Under the pieces are notes generated by a model, which was not told the DNA's origin, did no database searches, and worked only from the letters and a program-made list of their open reading frames with translations. A stretch of DNA of 64,000 bases. It comes from Constrictibacter sp. MBR-5. Lineage in GTDB: Bacteria; Pseudomonadota; Alphaproteobacteria; JAJUGE01. Each line of letters starts with the position of its first letter. Position 1 is the stretch's first letter. Positions 46,261 through 55,008 of the stretch are shown here, one piece after another. The DNA is taken from assembly GCF_040549485.1 (NCBI RefSeq), contig NZ_JBEPTK010000013.1, positions 1 to 64,000 of the forward strand, written 5' to 3'. The position numbers were made by a program, and so were the translations under genes.

Positions 46261-48357
46261 TCAGCGGATGCCGATGCGCTTCGCTCCCTTCCGGAACAAG
46301 GCGGCTGCATCGGGGTGAAAGCGCATCGCGGTGAGGAAATCGCCTATCCGGTAGTCTGGCCGCGCGCGATGGATGGTCGCGACATAGGTCCGCGCCTCCT
46401 CGACCCGGTCCGCAAGGGCGAGACTGTAGGCGGCGATCGCCAGGATATGCGCGTGCGCATTGGGGCGGGCTGCCGCCCGGACGCCCCACTCGGCCGCCTC
46501 TTCGAATCGTCCGAGACGGACGAGAGCCATGGCACGAGCGCCCAGCATGCCAAACAGCATCGGGTCGAACGGGCTGAGTTCGCGCGACTGGTCCGACGCC
46601 CTTATGGCGGCTTCGGCATCGCCGGCCTGCGAATGGAAGAATGCCAGGGTGTAGTGGCCCATCGCGAAGTTGGGGCTGAGATCGATCGCGCTTTCCAGCT
46701 CCAGGACCGATTGATCCTGGTGTCCGTTCAGCCAGAGCGCCCGGCCCATCGCCCAATGGGCGGCCGGATCCCGATCATCGGCCATCAGGCTCAGTCTGGC
46801 CGCCTCGCAGGCGCGGGCGGTCTCCGCCTCACGGTCCTCCCAATGCTGGAAGGCGCTCTGGAAGTGCGTGAAAGAGAGGCCGGCATAGGCGCGCGAAAAG
46901 GTCGGATCGAGGCGTACGGACGTCTCGAAGAAGTGCCGCGCGCGTTCGTTGTCGGCCCTGTTGAAGCGATACATGTGCCACAGGCCGCGATGGTGCGCTT
47001 CCCATGCGTCGAGCGAGTTCGGCGGCTTCAGGATGGCTCGGTTGCGTTCGACTGCCTCGATCTCGCTGGCGATCGACGCCACGATGCTGTTCCCGATGCG
47101 GTCGAGGACGTCGAACGCCTGGTCCAGCCGGTAGTCGAACACCTCCGCCCAGAGAATGCGCGCGGTCTGCGTCTCGGCGAGTTCGACCGACGCGACGACC
47201 CGCTCGCCCTGACGCTGCAGTGACCCGGCGACGATGTAGTCGACGTTCAGCGCCCTGCCTGCCTGTTCCGGCCCCATGCCCCGCTCTCGCAAGGCGAAGA
47301 CAGTCCCCTGCGCGATCACGAAGAGGCTCCGCAGCTTGGCGAGCCGCGTGATCACGTCGTGGACGAGAGCGTCCGCCGGTCCGCCGCGCGGTTCGATGGC
47401 GCCGGAGCGGTCGGCGAAGGGCATCACCGCCACCGATGCGCGGCGAGGTCTGTCCGCGACGGGTTCGTCCGGACGTTCCGGACGTTCCGGGCTCTCCGGA
47501 CGTTCCGGTGGGGCGCCGGCGGAGACGGGAGCTGCCGGACGCGACCCTGTTTCGGCCTGGATTCTGGCCGAGCGCCACGCCTCGCGCACCGGCGTGAAAT
47601 CGATGTCCTCGGCCTCGAACAGCCGGGCCGCCGCCGCGAGATGTTCCTCCCCCTCGCGGATCCGGCCGCAGCGGGCGAGGGCTGTCAGGATTCGCTCGTG
47701 GACGCGCGGGTCGAACGGCGCCAGCTCGCGCCATGTCTCCAGATGGTCGAAGGCTTCCTCGTCGGGAATGTCGGCGACGAGCCTCTCGAGCAGGGCGGCG
47801 CGATAGCCGCGGAACCGCCGCCGCTGCGCCGCCAGCCAGCCGTCGAAGAGCGGGCTCCGGTCGATCTCCAGGCCTTCCAGGAAGTCGCCTTCGAAGAGCG
47901 CGGCGAGCGCCCGCAACTCCGAGAGATCGAGAGCCTGCATGCCGTGCTGCAGCGCCTTGGCGACTTCGATCGCATCCACCGCGCAATCGGTCAGGTCCAG
48001 CCGGATCGTGTCTCCGGCGACGCGGATGTGCTGCCGGTCCGGGCCGTCGACGATGCTCCTGATCTTGCTGAGGCACCAGCGGAGTTCGCCGCGGGGATCG
48101 TTGGGGACGTCCCACAGCAGCTCGCAGAGGTGGCTGCGCGTCACGGGATGCGGTGCGAGCGCCAGGTATGCGAGCAGCGCGCGTACCTTGCGCGATGTCG
48201 GAAGCGGCAGCGGCAGGCCCTCGCGGCTGACGGCCATGGTGCCGAGCAGGCGTACCCGAAGCATCGGCGGGTTTCCCGCCGCGTCGTTCCCCGTCGCGCC
48301 GTTCCCCGTCGCGTCGCGACGATCGGAATCCACGGGCATTTCCACGCCGGCTCCCAT
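46261..48357 (-). CDS. SARP-like regulator with BTAD, TolB-N and TPR domains
   Basis: About 698 residues. An N-terminal winged helix (LRVRLLGTMAVSREGLPLPL; RKVRALLAYLALAP) and bacterial transcriptional activation (BTAD) domain (about 130-270) are followed by a low-complexity Pro/Glu linker. Then comes a TolB-N-like domain (RASVAVMPFADRSGAI and LNVDYIVAGSLQRQGERVVA, as in CadC/adenylate-cyclase-type regulators) and about seven TPR repeats at the C-terminus. The protein should sense a protein or small ligand through TPRs and activate DNA targets. The start was set at the ATG after GGAGG (48357) rather than the GTG at 48369. Divergent from a methyltransferase gene. Confidence 0.87.
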   Translation of the reverse strand: MGAGVEMPVDSDRRDATGNGATGNDAAGNPPMLRVRLLGTMAVSREGLPLPLPTSRKVRALLAYLALAPHPVTRSHLCELLWDVPNDPRGELRWCLSKIRSIVDGPDRQHIRVAGDTIRLDLTDCAVDAIEVAKALQHGMQALDLSELRALAALFEGDFLEGLEIDRSPLFDGWLAAQRRRFRGYRAALLERLVADIPDEEAFDHLETWRELAPFDPRVHERILTALARCGRIREGEEHLAAAARLFEAEDIDFTPVREAWRSARIQAETGSRPAAPVSAGAPPERPESPERPERPDEPVADRPRRASVAVMPFADRSGAIEPRGGPADALVHDVITRLAKLRSLFVIAQGTVFALRERGMGPEQAGRALNVDYIVAGSLQRQGERVVASVELAETQTARILWAEVFDYRLDQAFDVLDRIGNSIVASIASEIEAVERNRAILKPPNSLDAWEAHHRGLWHMYRFNRADNERARHFFETSVRLDPTFSRAYAGLSFTHFQSAFQHWEDREAETARACEAARLSLMADDRDPAAHWAMGRALWLNGHQDQSVLELESAIDLSPNFAMGHYTLAFFHSQAGDAEAAIRASDQSRELSPFDPMLFGMLGARAMALVRLGRFEEAAEWGVRAAARPNAHAHILAIAAYSLALADRVEEARTYVATIHRARPDYRIGDFLTAMRFHPDAAALFRKGAKRIGIR

Positions 48358-48489
48358 GCTCGCCTCCACGGGTGACCGCTACGGTCGCAATCGAGGCCGC
48401 GGCGTCCCCATGGCGCCCGGCCCGGCAGCCGTCTTCGCGCGAGCAGACCGGCAGCTTAGCAGACTCAACGGGCTCGATGGAGAATGATC

Positions 48490-49335
48490 ATGGAAGCGTC
48501 CACAATAGCCGCCCAGCCGCAGACCGCACAGTCGATCGATCTCGGCGCCGTGAAACTGCGCCAGAAGGGAGCGTGGTCTTCCGGCGATTACGCCGTGGTC
48601 GGCACGACCCTGCAGATCGTCGGCGAGGATCTTTGCGAAGCCCTCGACATCCGCTCCGGGCAGAAGGTTCTCGATATCGCCGCCGGCAACGGCAACGCCT
48701 CGCTCGCTGCCGCGCGCCGCTGGTGCGACGTGGTCGCGACCGACTACGTGCCCTCGCTGCTCGCGCGCGCGGCCGAGCGGGCCGACGCGGAGCGGCTGTC
48801 CATCGCATTCCGGGAAGCCGACGCCGAGGCTCTTCCCTTTCCCGACGCCGGTTTCGACGTCGTCCTCTCGACCTTCGGCGTGATGTTCACCCCCGACCAG
48901 GACCGGGCGGCGGCGGAGATGATCCGCGTCTGCCGGCCGGGCGGGAAGATCGGGCTGGCCAACTGGACGCCCGATGGCTTCATCGGCCAGCTGTTCAGGA
49001 CCATCGGGGCGCATGTCGCACCGCCGGCGGGAGCGCGCTCGCCGGCCTTGTGGGGCACGCAGGCGCGCATGACCGAACTGTTCCAGCCCCATGCCTCCTC
49101 CGTCAAGACGGCCTCGCGGAACTTCGTGTTCCGCTATCGGTCGCCAGCGCACTGGCTCGACGTCTTCAAGACCTACTACGGCCCCGTCCTCAAGACGTTC
49201 GCCGCGCTCGACCCCTATCGCCAAGCCTCTCTCCAGCGCGACCTCGTCGCACTCATCGATCGGTTCAATCGCGCCGACGACGGGACGATGGTCGTGCCGA
49301 GCGAATACCTGGAGGTCGTCGTAACCCGCCGCTGA
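48490..49335 (+). CDS. Class I SAM-dependent methyltransferase (Methyltransf_11-like)
   Basis: A 281-residue methyltransferase. SAM-binding motif I is VLDIAAGNGNASLAAARRWC, then DYVPSLLARAAERADAERL, motif AEALPFPDAGFDVVLSTFGV and MIRVCRPGGKIGLANWTPDG. It resembles ubiquinone/menaquinone-type UbiE-like methyltransferases acting on small molecules. The start is the second ATG (48490), 7 bases after GGAG. It is divergent from the SARP-like regulator, which is a likely activator, and is followed by a cupin gene 49 bases downstream. Confidence 0.87.
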   Translation: MEASTIAAQPQTAQSIDLGAVKLRQKGAWSSGDYAVVGTTLQIVGEDLCEALDIRSGQKVLDIAAGNGNASLAAARRWCDVVATDYVPSLLARAAERADAERLSIAFREADAEALPFPDAGFDVVLSTFGVMFTPDQDRAAAEMIRVCRPGGKIGLANWTPDGFIGQLFRTIGAHVAPPAGARSPALWGTQARMTELFQPHASSVKTASRNFVFRYRSPAHWLDVFKTYYGPVLKTFAALDPYRQASLQRDLVALIDRFNRADDGTMVVPSEYLEVVVTRR

Positions 49336-49384
49336 CGCAGGCCGCAGGGCTCGCGATCAGTATGTGAACCGGAAAGGACATCCT

Positions 49385-49879
49385 ATGACACATCTCACTC
49401 GATGGGTGTGGGCGGCGTTGCCGCTCGCCGGAGCCGTCGTCGGGACGGCCGCACTTCTGCAGGCGGGGGAGCCGCATCATACGGTGGTGCGGGGCGACGC
49501 CGTCGAATGGGGCCCGGCGCCGGCTTCGCTGCCGCCCGGCGCCGAGGCCGCCGTGCTGCTGGGCAGTCCGGCGAAGGAGGGGCCGTTCGTGTTGCGGCTC
49601 AAATTCCCCGGTGGTTTCGCGGTTCCGCCGCACCGACACTCCAAGGACGAGTTCGTCACCGTGATCTCGGGCGGTTTCGCGATCTCATCCGGCGAGACCG
49701 CGGATCGCGCATCCGCCAAGGCGCTGCCGCCGGCGAGCTTCGTTCATCTGCCCGCCGGAATGCCGCACTATGCGTGGGCAGAAGGCGAGACCGTGGTGCA
49801 GATCAACGGCGTCGGTCCCTTCGACGTGACCTACGTCGATCCGAAGGACGACCCGCGCAAGCAGGCGGCCCGCTACTAG
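49385..49879 (+). CDS. Secreted cupin-domain protein
   Basis: A 164-residue protein with N-terminal signal or anchor (VWAALPLAGAVVGTAALLQA) and one cupin barrel: FAVPPHRHSKDEFVTVISGG carries His/His/Glu and LPAGMPHYAWAEGETVVQI the last His. The metal-dependent activity is unknown; such secreted cupins are often near methyltransferases or quercetinase-like enzymes. AGGA six bases before the ATG. It probably belongs to the transcript that starts with the methyltransferase. Confidence 0.8.
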   Translation: MTHLTRWVWAALPLAGAVVGTAALLQAGEPHHTVVRGDAVEWGPAPASLPPGAEAAVLLGSPAKEGPFVLRLKFPGGFAVPPHRHSKDEFVTVISGGFAISSGETADRASAKALPPASFVHLPAGMPHYAWAEGETVVQINGVGPFDVTYVDPKDDPRKQAARY

Positions 49880-49963
49880 CCCGGGAGCTGGCACCGACGC
49901 GAACGAGAGGCCGGATCGCCCTGCGCTCGTCCTTTCGCCGGACCATCGACGGGGATAACGTGG

Positions 49964-50010
49964 GCCGGGGCCGCAGGCCCCCGCCGGGCGACGAACGCTC
50001 CGGCCCCGGC
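49964..50010 (+). other. Long GC-rich inverted repeat before the cysteine synthase gene
   Basis: GCCGGGGCCG (49964-49973) and CGGCCCCGGC (50001-50010) pair over 10 bases with a 27-base loop. It lies 85 bases after the cupin gene and 112 bases before the cysteine synthase gene. It may be a transcription barrier or leader structure; a T-run is missing. Confidence 0.35.
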
Positions 50011-50121
50011 GGCCTGTCGTCGCGTTGTCGAAGGGAACAAGGCGGCCGCACGTCGCGACCGTATCGATCGCCCGATGCGGTCGCCGCACCATGGCGGCCG
50101 CCTCGAACGCTGGAGGCGCGG

Positions 50122-51171
50122 ATGGGCAGGTTCGACAATATCCTGGGAACGATCGGCAACACGCCGGTCGTTAGGATCAACAGGCTGGCGCCCGAGGGCG
50201 TCAACCTCTTCGTCAAGGTGGAGGCCTTCAACCCGCTGGGCTCCATCAAGGATCGCCTGGCGCTCGGCGTCGTCGAGGCGGCGGAGCAGGCCGGCCAGCT
50301 CCGGCCGGGACAGACGGTCATCGAAGCGACCAGCGGGAACACCGGCATCGGGCTGGCTATGGTGTGCGCGCAGAAGGGCTATCCGCTCGTGGTGACGATG
50401 GCGGAACAGTTCAGCGTCGAGCGCCGCAAGCTGATGCGCTTCCTCGGCGCCAAGGTCGTGCTCACGCCCGCTGCGGGCCGTGCCTTTGCGATGGTCACCA
50501 AGGCCGCGGAACTGGCTCGGGCGCATGGCTGGTTCATGACCCGCCAGTTCGAGAACGAGGCCAATGCGGACATTCACTCCCGCACGACGGCGCGCGAGAT
50601 CCTCGCCGACTTCAGGGGCGAAAGGCTCGACTACTGGGTGACGGGGTACGGTACCGGTGGCACGCTGAAGGGCGTTTCCCGGGTGCTCGCGGCGGAGAGG
50701 CCGGACACCAGGATCGTCGTCTGCGAGCCCGAAGACGCTCCACTCCTCGGCAGCGGCGTCGAGCAGGATCGCCATCCGGACGGCTCCGCCGTTACGGCAC
50801 ATCCGGCCTTCAAGCCGCATCCGATGCAGGGCTGGACGCCCGACTTCATCCCCAAGCTGACGGCCGATGCCGTCGCGATGGGAGCGATCGACCGGATCGT
50901 CACGGTTTCGGGCGCCGACGCCATGCGGTACGCGGGCGAACTGGCCCGGAAGGAGGGCATCTTCGTCGGGATCACCGCCGGTGCCACCTTCGCCGGAGCA
51001 TTGCGCGTGGCGATGGACGCGCCGCCCGGATCGAACATCCTCTGCATGCTGCCCGACACGGGCGAGCGCTACCTCACCACGCCCCTGTTCGCCGACGTCC
51101 CGGCGGAGATGACCGAAGAGGAGCAGGAAATCTCCCGCTCGACACCGAGCGCCCAGTTCGCGTCCGTCTGA
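50122..51171 (+). CDS. Cysteine synthase / PLP-dependent beta-synthase family
   Basis: A 349-residue fold-type II PLP enzyme, with AFNPLGSIKDRLALGVVEAA carrying the PLP Lys, the substrate loop EATSGNTGIGLAMVCAQKGY and the phosphate-binding TGYGTGGTLKGVSRVL. The N-terminal ILGTIGNTPVVRINRL is the O-acetylserine sulfhydrylase hallmark. It is about 35 residues longer than CysK, with extra residues between the loop and C-terminus and a tail ending in EEEQEISRSTPSAQ. The gene is thus perhaps a CysK2-like or other beta-replacement enzyme. GGAGG precedes the ATG. Confidence 0.88.
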   Translation: MGRFDNILGTIGNTPVVRINRLAPEGVNLFVKVEAFNPLGSIKDRLALGVVEAAEQAGQLRPGQTVIEATSGNTGIGLAMVCAQKGYPLVVTMAEQFSVERRKLMRFLGAKVVLTPAAGRAFAMVTKAAELARAHGWFMTRQFENEANADIHSRTTAREILADFRGERLDYWVTGYGTGGTLKGVSRVLAAERPDTRIVVCEPEDAPLLGSGVEQDRHPDGSAVTAHPAFKPHPMQGWTPDFIPKLTADAVAMGAIDRIVTVSGADAMRYAGELARKEGIFVGITAGATFAGALRVAMDAPPGSNILCMLPDTGERYLTTPLFADVPAEMTEEEQEISRSTPSAQFASV

Positions 51172-51345
51172 CGTGCGTGCGGCGATCGGGATTCGCCGCA
51201 GGACCTGCGGAGAACGACTCGGGCGGCTGCCCGTGCCTGATCGCCCGAGCGATGTGCGGAAGCGACGGGGCGGGATTGCGGATCGGCTTCGGCCGGGCAG
51301 CGGACGCGTCGTCCGCCTGCCGATGGCTCGGCAAGCCACCGGCCG

Positions 51346-52557
51346 CTACTTGATGAGACGGGCCGCCAGTTCGAGCGACATCGTTCCCGGCAGCGGGACG
51401 GGCGTCGCGTCGTATTTGTTGTCGATGGTCATCTCGGCTGCACCGACCAGCGCGATCCGGTGGGCGATGAAAATGCTGAACGGCGACGGCGATCCCGAAC
51501 CCGCCGCCCCCTGGAACGTGATGTCGCCCTTCGGCAGGTAGATGGCGCCGAGATAGGATTTCGAGGAGTTGCCGGTCAGAAGGTGCGGCAGGCCGATGGT
51601 CAAGCCGAGAAGGGTCGCGGGATCGCGGTCACTGACGATCACGACGCCGGCCAGCGGCCCGGAGGTCGGAGCGCTCAGTTCCACGTCGGCATTGCCGTGC
51701 ATCTGGATGGTGGCATTGCCCTGCAGGTAGATCGTCACCCCCTCGCCCGTCAGCTTCGAAGGGCCGACGGTGAAGTTGCCGAGCCGGACCACATAGATGC
51801 CGGGCTGCATCACGGTGTCGCCGACAACGTTCAAGCCGCCGCAATAGACGCCAGGCTGCGCCGTCCCGCTGACCACCGGAGATTGCGAGCAGGCGCCCTT
51901 CGCCTCCGGCGGCTCGGGAAGGTCCTTCAGCGGATCGGGTACGCCGGTCGTGCAGTACTCGTCGGGAGTCGGGCTGAAGGCACCGCTGCCTTTGGTCGCG
52001 CCCGCGACGCAGATCGAATGCGCCGTGATCGCCGCGTGACCTCCCTGGCTGTCGATGGCGTCGCTCGAATCGGAGTCCACCTGGATGTTGCAGCCGGGTG
52101 CGACGATCTCCGCAGCCCCCTGGAGCTTCACGCCCACGCCGCTTTTCGCGAGGGCCATGATGCAGACCTGGACCGGGTTCATGCCGGCGGTCGCGGTGAC
52201 GCTGGCCGTGGGCGATATCTTCGTGACCATCCGCGCGAAGAAGAGGGAGAAGTCTTCCGCGATGTCGACGGTGACCTGGTTGAGACCGATGGTGTAGTCG
52301 ACGAGCGAGCCGTCGACCCCGTTCGCCGCCGCCTCCTGCAGGACCGCGGCTTCGATCCGTGCGACGTCGTTGCCGCGCGCCAGCTCCATCGCACCGGCGA
52401 TGGCGGCGGAATCGGCGGCGCGCTGCATCACCTGGTGGCGCGAGTACCAGATGCCGACATCGACACCCAGAGCGACGAAGCCGGCCAGCGCGGTCATGAG
52501 GAAACCGGTGATAACGGCGATGTTGCCGCGGTCGCAGCGGACGAACGGATGGATCAT
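51346..52557 (-). CDS. TadG-like pilus/adhesin-type protein
   Basis: A 403-residue protein with the TadG N-terminus: RGNIAVITGFLMTALAGFVA, a type IV prepilin-like helix, followed by GVDVGIWYSRHQVMQRAADS and AAIAGAMELARG. The rest is a periplasmic region with Cys-containing, beta-like repeats (GVTIYLQGNATIQMHGNADV) resembling the putative polymer-forming or right-handed-helix part of some TadG proteins. TadG works with TadE/TadF in the Flp pilus, but no tad motor is in the window. A TTG at 52578 is an alternative start overlapping TadE. Confidence 0.83.
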   Translation of the reverse strand: MIHPFVRCDRGNIAVITGFLMTALAGFVALGVDVGIWYSRHQVMQRAADSAAIAGAMELARGNDVARIEAAVLQEAAANGVDGSLVDYTIGLNQVTVDIAEDFSLFFARMVTKISPTASVTATAGMNPVQVCIMALAKSGVGVKLQGAAEIVAPGCNIQVDSDSSDAIDSQGGHAAITAHSICVAGATKGSGAFSPTPDEYCTTGVPDPLKDLPEPPEAKGACSQSPVVSGTAQPGVYCGGLNVVGDTVMQPGIYVVRLGNFTVGPSKLTGEGVTIYLQGNATIQMHGNADVELSAPTSGPLAGVVIVSDRDPATLLGLTIGLPHLLTGNSSKSYLGAIYLPKGDITFQGAAGSGSPSPFSIFIAHRIALVGAAEMTIDNKYDATPVPLPGTMSLELAARLIK

Positions 52558-52567
52558 GCCCGCGTCG

Positions 52568-52969
52568 TTAGTTGACAACGACCATCTCCGTTGCAGCGGC
52601 GATCGTGAATGCCGGCCGACCCGGCAGCGGGAACATGAAATCGAACGGACAGCTGACCTCGATCGACAGGATGCTGCCGGGCAGGTTGCCCGAGGAGTAG
52701 CGGATGTCGGGTGTGCAGAGATCCGTATTCACGACGCTGTCTTTCCGGATGATCGCGAGGATGTCGTTCGTCGATGCCGGAGCGCCGCTGCGTTCGCTGC
52801 GGACGATCGCGGCCCGCGCGGCGGTCCGCGTCGCATGCTCCAGGGTGGTCTGCAGGTAGAGGAGCCGCCCGACCTCGATCACGCCGAAGACGACGAGCAG
52901 GAAGAGCGGAAACACGATGGCGAATTCCACCATCCCGGCGCCGCGCTCGGACGCGGTGAAGCGTCGCAT
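52568..52969 (-). CDS. TadE-like pseudopilin protein
   Basis: A 133-residue protein with the TadE family core ERGAGMVEFAIVFPLFLLVV (Glu at the +5-like position after the basic stretch) and a membrane helix continuing to FGVIEVGRLLYLQTTLEHAT. The periplasmic part has two Cys (LCTPDIRYSSG; SCPFDF), probably a disulfide. The reading frame starts 9 bases after the stop of a second TadE-like gene. Processed by a prepilin peptidase in known systems; none is seen here. Confidence 0.87.
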   Translation of the reverse strand: MRRFTASERGAGMVEFAIVFPLFLLVVFGVIEVGRLLYLQTTLEHATRTAARAAIVRSERSGAPASTNDILAIIRKDSVVNTDLCTPDIRYSSGNLPGSILSIEVSCPFDFMFPLPGRPAFTIAAATEMVVVN

Positions 52970-52977
52970 CGCCGCCT

Positions 52978-53385
52978 CTATCTCAGCCGCGTCGACATGC
53001 GACGCTCGGTGATATCGAGAAGCGGAAGGAAGCGCGCCTCGAACGGTGCCGAAACGCTCACCGTCAGATGCGTTTGGGGGGATCCATAGCCGGGGCAGCG
53101 GCCGTCGACGAGTGCAATGCCTGCGGGACAGCCGGTGACGCGGTCGACTCCGACGTCGGCGCCCTCGATACCCGCGGCCGCGAGCTTTTCGAGAAGTCGC
53201 GCCTCCACGTCATCCCGTGGGGCGTTGTTGTGCGCGCCGTACTGCAGCACCCCCTGCACGACGTTCCCGAGGCGCATCGATTGGGCGACATAGAATCCGT
53301 AGTCGACGAGCCCGGCCATCAGCAGCAGAAGCAGGGGACCGATGATCGCGAACTCGACTGCGGCTGCGCCACGCTGATCCATCAT
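52978..53385 (-). CDS. TadE-like pseudopilin protein (second)
   Basis: A 135-residue TadE-like protein: MMDQRGAAAVEFAIIGPLLL is the family signature, followed by a helix to DYGFYVAQSMRLGNVVQGVL. The periplasmic domain has two Cys (TGCPAGIALVDGRC) for a likely disulfide. First of three co-directional genes (TadE-TadE-TadG), in the classic order. They are separated by 8 and 10 bases, so they form an operon. No ATPase, secretin or pilin gene is nearby. Confidence 0.87.
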   Translation of the reverse strand: MMDQRGAAAVEFAIIGPLLLLLMAGLVDYGFYVAQSMRLGNVVQGVLQYGAHNNAPRDDVEARLLEKLAAAGIEGADVGVDRVTGCPAGIALVDGRCPGYGSPQTHLTVSVSAPFEARFLPLLDITERRMSTRLR

Positions 53386-53746
53386 GTTCTCTATTGGCGG
53401 GATCTCAGTGGGCCATCCTGGCGGTAGCGCGTTAAGGCAAGTCTAACGGGGGCTTACGCCGGATTTGGTTCGCTCGGCCCGTCCGTTCCGCGCGTTCGAT
53501 GGACCCGCCGTCGCCGCCGGGCGCCCTGATCGAAGCCGCTGATGAGGTAGAGGAAGACGCCGCCGCGCGAACTCGAACCGGCGCAGCGCCGCGCAAAGAA
53601 GGTTGGGCGGCCGGTTTTGCCGAACTCCACCGGGACGGACCACCGGCAGGCGTATGAGGCGCCGGAGCGGGCGTTCAGCCTGCCGACCCGCTGGTCGGTC
53701 GCCCGAGTGCGAGGTTCCGCTCGGGGCTGTGGGGCAGGGTGGCAGG
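53386..53746. other. 361-bp region without an intact gene
   Basis: No intact gene is seen. It holds a relic of the DUF72 gene 3' end around 53510-53570 (separate entry) and a probable promoter area upstream of the TadE operon. A 66-codon minus-strand frame across it reads as low-complexity Arg/Pro sequence and overlaps the relic in a different frame. Confidence 0.5.
53510..53570 (-). pseudogene. Relic of a DUF72 gene 3' end
   Basis: The minus strand reads RGGVFLYLISGFD, matching the C-terminal RDVFLYVISGFKQ of the intact DUF72 gene 1.5 kb away. Bases 53532-53559 match 55060-55087 at 27 of 28 positions. No longer reading frame or start remains. It is best explained as the remnant of a duplicated or transferred DUF72 copy. 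Confidence 0.7.
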
Positions 53747-54748
53747 TTACGCCGCGAGGCGGTCCTTACGCATGCGCAGGGTCACGACGAGGCCGGTCGG
53801 CTGCCAGTCGTAGGAGAGGGAGCCCCTGAACTGCTGCGACATGCTGCGCGATATCATTCTGCTGCCGAACCCTTCCATGTCGGGCACTGCTTCTATAGCG
53901 GGCCCGCCGGTCTCCGCCCAGATGAGGCATATGTCCGTGTCGTCGGTGTCGCTGGAGACATCCAGCGTCCCCTCGTTCGCCGACAGCGCCCCATGCTTGG
54001 CCGAATTGGTCGCCAGTTCGTGGATGACCATCGCGAGGGTCGTGGCCGTTGCCTCCCCCACGCCCATCCGGGGCACGGCGATGCGAATGCGGCCCGCGAA
54101 CGCACCCTGGTCGTCGTACGGCGCGAGCAGCACGGACAACAGGTCGCCCAGCAGCGCCGCCTTCCCCTCACGTCCGGGAAGCGGCCGAACCAAGTCGTGA
54201 GCGCGGCCCAGTGCCGTCAGGCGCGCTGTCAGGCCCTTGGCCATATCCTCGATCGTCGTTGCCGAACGCGACGTGATGTTGGTGATGCTCGTGGCGATCG
54301 CCAGCAGGTTCTTGACGCGATGGCTCATCTCCCCCGCGAGCAGTTCGTGGCCCTCCTCCGCCTGCTTGCGGCCACTCACATCCATGAAGATGCCGAACAT
54401 CACACGGTCGACGATTCCGGCGTCGGCGCCCTGGCCGCGTGTGGAAATCCAGCGGACTTCGTCATCGAGCATGATGCGGAAGTCGATCTCGTAGGGGCCC
54501 GCGACGGAGCGCGTCGATACGAACGCCGCGCGCACCCGGTCGCGGTCGGCGGGATGGATATGGGCGGAAAGCTCCTCGAACGAGACTTCGTCAGCCCAGG
54601 GCAAGCCCCACAGGTCGAAGGCGCGCTCGTCCATCGTGAATCGGTTGCTGTCTACCTGCCAAGACCACAGGGCTACCCTGGCAGCATCTATCGCGGTCCG
54701 GAGATGTTCAGGCCGCCAAACCTGCGATCCTGGGCCCTGTGCAGACAA
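53747..54748 (-). CDS. PAS-HWE/HisKA_2-type sensor histidine kinase (second)
   Basis: About 333 residues. One PAS domain (residues 15-130; VALWSWQVDSNRFTMDERAF and a PAC-like MFGIFMDVSGRKQAEEGHEL) precedes the phospho-acceptor SHRVKNLLAIATSITNITSR, characteristic of HWE kinases, and an ATPase domain (VIHELATNSAKHGALS; GGPAIEAVPDMEGFG). No transmembrane segment and no response regulator nearby. The start is uncertain: TTG at 54748 follows GGGGAGAAG at 9 bases; a GTG at 54802 gives 18 more residues. No ATG gives a plausible start. Confidence 0.85.
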   Translation of the reverse strand: MSAQGPGSQVWRPEHLRTAIDAARVALWSWQVDSNRFTMDERAFDLWGLPWADEVSFEELSAHIHPADRDRVRAAFVSTRSVAGPYEIDFRIMLDDEVRWISTRGQGADAGIVDRVMFGIFMDVSGRKQAEEGHELLAGEMSHRVKNLLAIATSITNITSRSATTIEDMAKGLTARLTALGRAHDLVRPLPGREGKAALLGDLLSVLLAPYDDQGAFAGRIRIAVPRMGVGEATATTLAMVIHELATNSAKHGALSANEGTLDVSSDTDDTDICLIWAETGGPAIEAVPDMEGFGSRMISRSMSQQFRGSLSYDWQPTGLVVTLRMRKDRLAA

Positions 54749-55008
54749 GGATAGCTTCTCCCCAATGAAGTTTCGGGCCGTCAATGGTTCGGAGGTTAAC
54801 ACGGATGCTGCACAGGCAGTGAGGGGCAAGCGGCGAAATCGACTCAACCGACACGCATTATTTTTATTTTTGAAGGCGCGCCTCTCCTTGGTTCGCGCCC
54901 TCGGAATACCTGAGGGAGCTGCGAACAGCGGCATCCTCGCGCCAGACCCGACCCCGCCTACGGCGGCAGCACCAGCTGTTCGCTCGTCCGACCGAACTGA
55001 CGGCCCTC

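Noticed and set aside
49880-50121. SAM or cysteine-related riboswitch before the cysteine synthase gene
   Set aside because: No recognisable riboswitch core; only a GC stem is seen.
53443-53643. 66-codon minus-strand frame over the DUF72 relic
   Set aside because: It is in a different frame from the relic's FLYLISGF match and has a low-complexity product.
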